Source of the DNA: Eubacteriales bacterium
Lineage (GTDB): Bacteria > Bacillota > Clostridia > JAQUNY01
Reading direction: 5' to 3'
DNA: 25,122 nucleotides
NCBI GenBank assembly: GCA_028717405.1
Contig: JAQUNY010000007.1
Span: 1 to 25,122 of the forward strand
Part shown: one piece after another, positions 23,159-25,122 of the stretch
How the letters are laid out: the number at the start of each line of letters is the position of its first letter
Position numbering within the stretch: position 1 is the stretch's first letter
Notes under the pieces: model-generated
Database searches by the model: none
What the model was told of the DNA's origin: nothing
Seen by the model: the letters and a program-made list of their open reading frames with translations, nothing else
Position numbers and translations under genes: made by a program

Positions 23159-24007
23159 CTATTTTTCCCTGCCTTCCAGCTTCTTTCTAATGAATGATGC
23201 GGCGGCAGCCATCTCAGCTTCGCTATGAGTTCCATGCAGAATCATTCCGCCTTTATATCCGCACATATCCAGTCGGTCAAGGAAATAATCGAAATCTATG
23301 ATGCCATTCCCGGCATAGGTAAATTTTATACCATCTGACTCCAGTATATCTTTCCCATGCGCCGCAGCCACAAAATCGCCGAGAAGGTCAAATGCCTGCC
23401 CGATGACACCCCTTACATTTTCCTTTTTTGCCTCCCCCGGATGGAACAGGTTTGCGCAGTCCATTATTATCCTGAGGCGTCTGCCGCCCATTGTTTCAAT
23501 CAGCCTGAGTGCCCTGTCCGCGGTATTCACCACATTGGTATATTCAGGTTCAATGCCAAGGAGCATATCGTATTTTTCTGCTATAACGAGTACTTTTCCT
23601 ATTGTGTCCGTCAATTCATCCCAGGAAACCTGTGATATTGTGTCAGGGTGCCAGCTCCACATAGACTTGCCGGACCTTGTCCCCGTGCAAAGCGTGATCA
23701 GTTTGCAGCCCATGCGCACTCCGGTTTCAGCTATAAGCTCAAACCTCCGGATGTCTTCGGAAAGCCTGCCGCGGTCTTTCCCAATCATGTTGAAAGTGCC
23801 GTTTATGGCAACTATTTCGACACCATATTCGCGTGAAGCCGAAACAGTTTCCCTTACAATATCATCGGGGATTTTTTCGGGCATGTCAGTCCCGCAGAAG
23901 GATGTGAAATTAAACTGTGCCTGTTCAAGTCCATAACCTCTTGCCGCGAAAAACGATTCTCCGATCGTCCGCCTTCTTATCTCGTGAATTATAAAACCAA
24001 TTTTCAT
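23159..24007 (-). CDS. sugar phosphate isomerase/epimerase (TIM barrel)
   Basis: 282-aa xylose-isomerase-like TIM-barrel protein. Three of the four usual metal positions are clear: E153 in LGIEPEYTNVV, D183 in RIIMDCANLFHP and H217 in AAAHGKDI. At the fourth position, at the end of the last strand (GGMILHGTHSEAEM), a His (H258) stands where a Glu is typical. No export signal is seen. It lies 119 bp downstream of the GH78 rhamnosidase gene on the same strand, so handling of rhamnose or another sugar released by that enzyme is a reasonable inference. A weak promoter (TTGTTT, 17 bp, TATAAG) may lie in the gap. ATG at 24007 is preceded by AGGGGCGG. Different in sequence from the isomerase at 4654-5559. 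Confidence 0.87.
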   Translation of the reverse strand: MKIGFIIHEIRRRTIGESFFAARGYGLEQAQFNFTSFCGTDMPEKIPDDIVRETVSASREYGVEIVAINGTFNMIGKDRGRLSEDIRRFELIAETGVRMGCKLITLCTGTRSGKSMWSWHPDTISQVSWDELTDTIGKVLVIAEKYDMLLGIEPEYTNVVNTADRALRLIETMGGRRLRIIMDCANLFHPGEAKKENVRGVIGQAFDLLGDFVAAAHGKDILESDGIKFTYAGNGIIDFDYFLDRLDMCGYKGGMILHGTHSEAEMAAAASFIRKKLEGREK

Positions 24008-24126
24008 GATATCCGCCCCTGCCGGTCAAGTGTGTTACGGTCATTCATTTATCAACCTGCCGCAAATCTTATATATATAATATCACAGATAAACAATTCT
24101 ATCCCTGAAGCTGACACAAACGGAGA

Positions 24127-25122
24127 TCACAGGGAAAATTCATTTTTACCCGTTTTCAGCCGCCTCCCTTTGAAAGTGGCGCGAACACCTTCAGGAATGT
24201 TGATTCTGATGGTGAAGCTGCTTTCAGCCGCTGTACCTGCCGCACCCCCGGATAGGCCGGTTCTTTCCCATTCAACTGATATCCTTCCCCTCACGGTGTC
24301 GCAAAATCCTCTGCACCAATCCAGTCCCGGCACAAATACAGGGTCTATGACTGCTTTTTCATATCCGGGGGCTTCGGCAACAGGGTTGATGCCGACAAGC
24401 TTTTTCATAAGCCATGCCATAAAGTCTGAATACATATGGTGGTTCTTCGAATGGCCGGGTTGCCAGGTTTCCCAAAGCGTTGTCGCACCGCCCTCAAGCC
24501 ACAGTGAATAGCTGGGATATCCTCTTGCCGTAATTATCCTGTATGCATATTCATCAAGCCCGCATATGCTTAATGCATCATAAAGGTGTCTTAAGCCAAC
24601 CATCCCGCAATTATGATGAAAGTCCCGCTCTTCAACAAGCCTTTTGAGCTGGGCCTTCAGAGGCTCCAGGCCTTTCCCGGGCTCATTCCCCAGGCAATCA
24701 TACAGCCTGTGGTATATGATCATGGCAACTGCCGTCTGCTCACCGATGGCAGATGTGCCATCGCCGGTAATAAATTTGCTCCTGAACAACGCCTCAAGCC
24801 TGGCCGCCTCTTTCCCAAGCTCTGCGGCCTCTTCCTTCAGTCCTCCCAACTCCGCTGCAAGCACGGCTATTCGATGAAATTTTATTATTAAAACAGTATT
24901 GATAAATTTTACAGGCACCGCGGGAATATTCGGCCTCTTTGTTTCCGGCGATGCCCAGTCGTAAAGGCCATACCCAACCATACCATCTTCATGATCGGCT
25001 TTCCCCGAAATATATCGGAGGTACTTTTTAAAATATGGCAGGTTCTTTGTCATTATCTCACTGTCACCAGAAGCCATATATACTCTATAAGGCACTTCAA
25101 AGAGAACCCCGTCGCATACCGG
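24127..25122 (-). CDS. GH78 alpha-L-rhamnosidase (partial, N-terminus off the right edge)
   Basis: The last 331 codons of a glycoside hydrolase family 78 protein, which removes terminal alpha-L-rhamnose from plant glycosides and polysaccharides. The frame is open to the window edge; a GTG at 25095 is internal. The conserved GH78 (alpha/alpha)6-barrel blocks are visible: PYRVYMASGD, GLYDWASPE, HNCGMVGLRHLYDALS, RGYPSYSLWLEGGATTLWETW and NHHMYSDFMAWLMKKLVGI. The C-terminal 90 residues form the usual beta-sandwich (ISVEWERTG, FTIRINIPEGVRATF). The upstream part carrying the general acid is outside the window. It is followed by a sugar isomerase gene, making a small rhamnoside-use cluster likely. 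Confidence 0.93.
   Translation of the reverse strand, partial: PVCDGVLFEVPYRVYMASGDSEIMTKNLPYFKKYLRYISGKADHEDGMVGYGLYDWASPETKRPNIPAVPVKFINTVLIIKFHRIAVLAAELGGLKEEAAELGKEAARLEALFRSKFITGDGTSAIGEQTAVAMIIYHRLYDCLGNEPGKGLEPLKAQLKRLVEERDFHHNCGMVGLRHLYDALSICGLDEYAYRIITARGYPSYSLWLEGGATTLWETWQPGHSKNHHMYSDFMAWLMKKLVGINPVAEAPGYEKAVIDPVFVPGLDWCRGFCDTVRGRISVEWERTGLSGGAAGTAAESSFTIRINIPEGVRATFKGRRLKTGKNEFSL

Noticed and set aside
23095..23196. 33-codon plus-strand ORF in the gap after the isomerase
   Set aside because: The GGAG-like site is too far from the ATG, the frame runs into the isomerase gene on the other strand and no protein character is seen.

Overview
The window looks like chromosomal DNA of a low-to-mid GC, spore-forming Firmicute, most likely a saccharolytic anaerobe of the class Clostridia. 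The grounds are strong GGAGG-type ribosome binding sites, sigma-A-type promoters, a GerMN/Gmad2 lipoprotein, a Clostridia-type zinc-ribbon protein, an F-type ATP synthase operon and carbohydrate genes run by AraC regulators. I cannot name a species. No rRNA, tRNA, transposase, CRISPR array or phage gene was seen.

Layout, left to right. (1) 1-1904: most of an ABC-F ATPase gene, minus strand, running off the left edge. (2) 2182-6670: a minus-strand group with an AraC regulator, a TIM-barrel sugar isomerase/epimerase, an FAD-dependent oxidoreductase and an M55 D-aminopeptidase. The gaps contain short tandem repeats. (3) 6807-8027: a stand-alone AAA/DUF4143 ATPase with its own near-perfect promoter and an abnormal Walker B motif. 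(4) 8264-11354: a putative glycoside hydrolase (GH101/GH129/DUF5696-like) divergent from a second AraC regulator, with overlapping promoters between them. (5) 11378-12391: a GerMN-Gmad2 lipoprotein. (6) 12489-15371: an MBOAT O-acyltransferase and a DHHW/AlgX-like protein, a typical pair for acetylating an extracytoplasmic polymer. (7) 15447-21947: a full F1Fo ATP synthase operon in the order atpB-E-F-H-A-G-D-C, minus strand. (8) 22110-22853: a DUF486 membrane protein and a zinc-ribbon RGG protein separated by a large hairpin. (9) 23159-25122: a second sugar isomerase/epimerase behind the 3' part of a GH78 alpha-L-rhamnosidase gene that runs off the right edge.

The most unusual part is the ATP synthase. 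The delta subunit is only about 75 residues and consists of the C-terminal domain alone. The gamma subunit has an extra Gly-rich tail of about 80 residues at its C-terminus. The beta subunit has a repetitive N-terminal extension. In known F1 structures the delta N-terminal domain, the gamma C-terminus and the beta N-termini all lie at or near the top (crown) of the alpha3beta3 head, so the three changes may be linked. The gamma tail also fits a wider pattern here: low-complexity Ser/Gly/Ala/Pro tracts and short tandem repeats occur in several unrelated genes and gaps, which suggests a genome prone to minisatellite-like expansion. All functional statements are from reading the sequence; no database search was possible.
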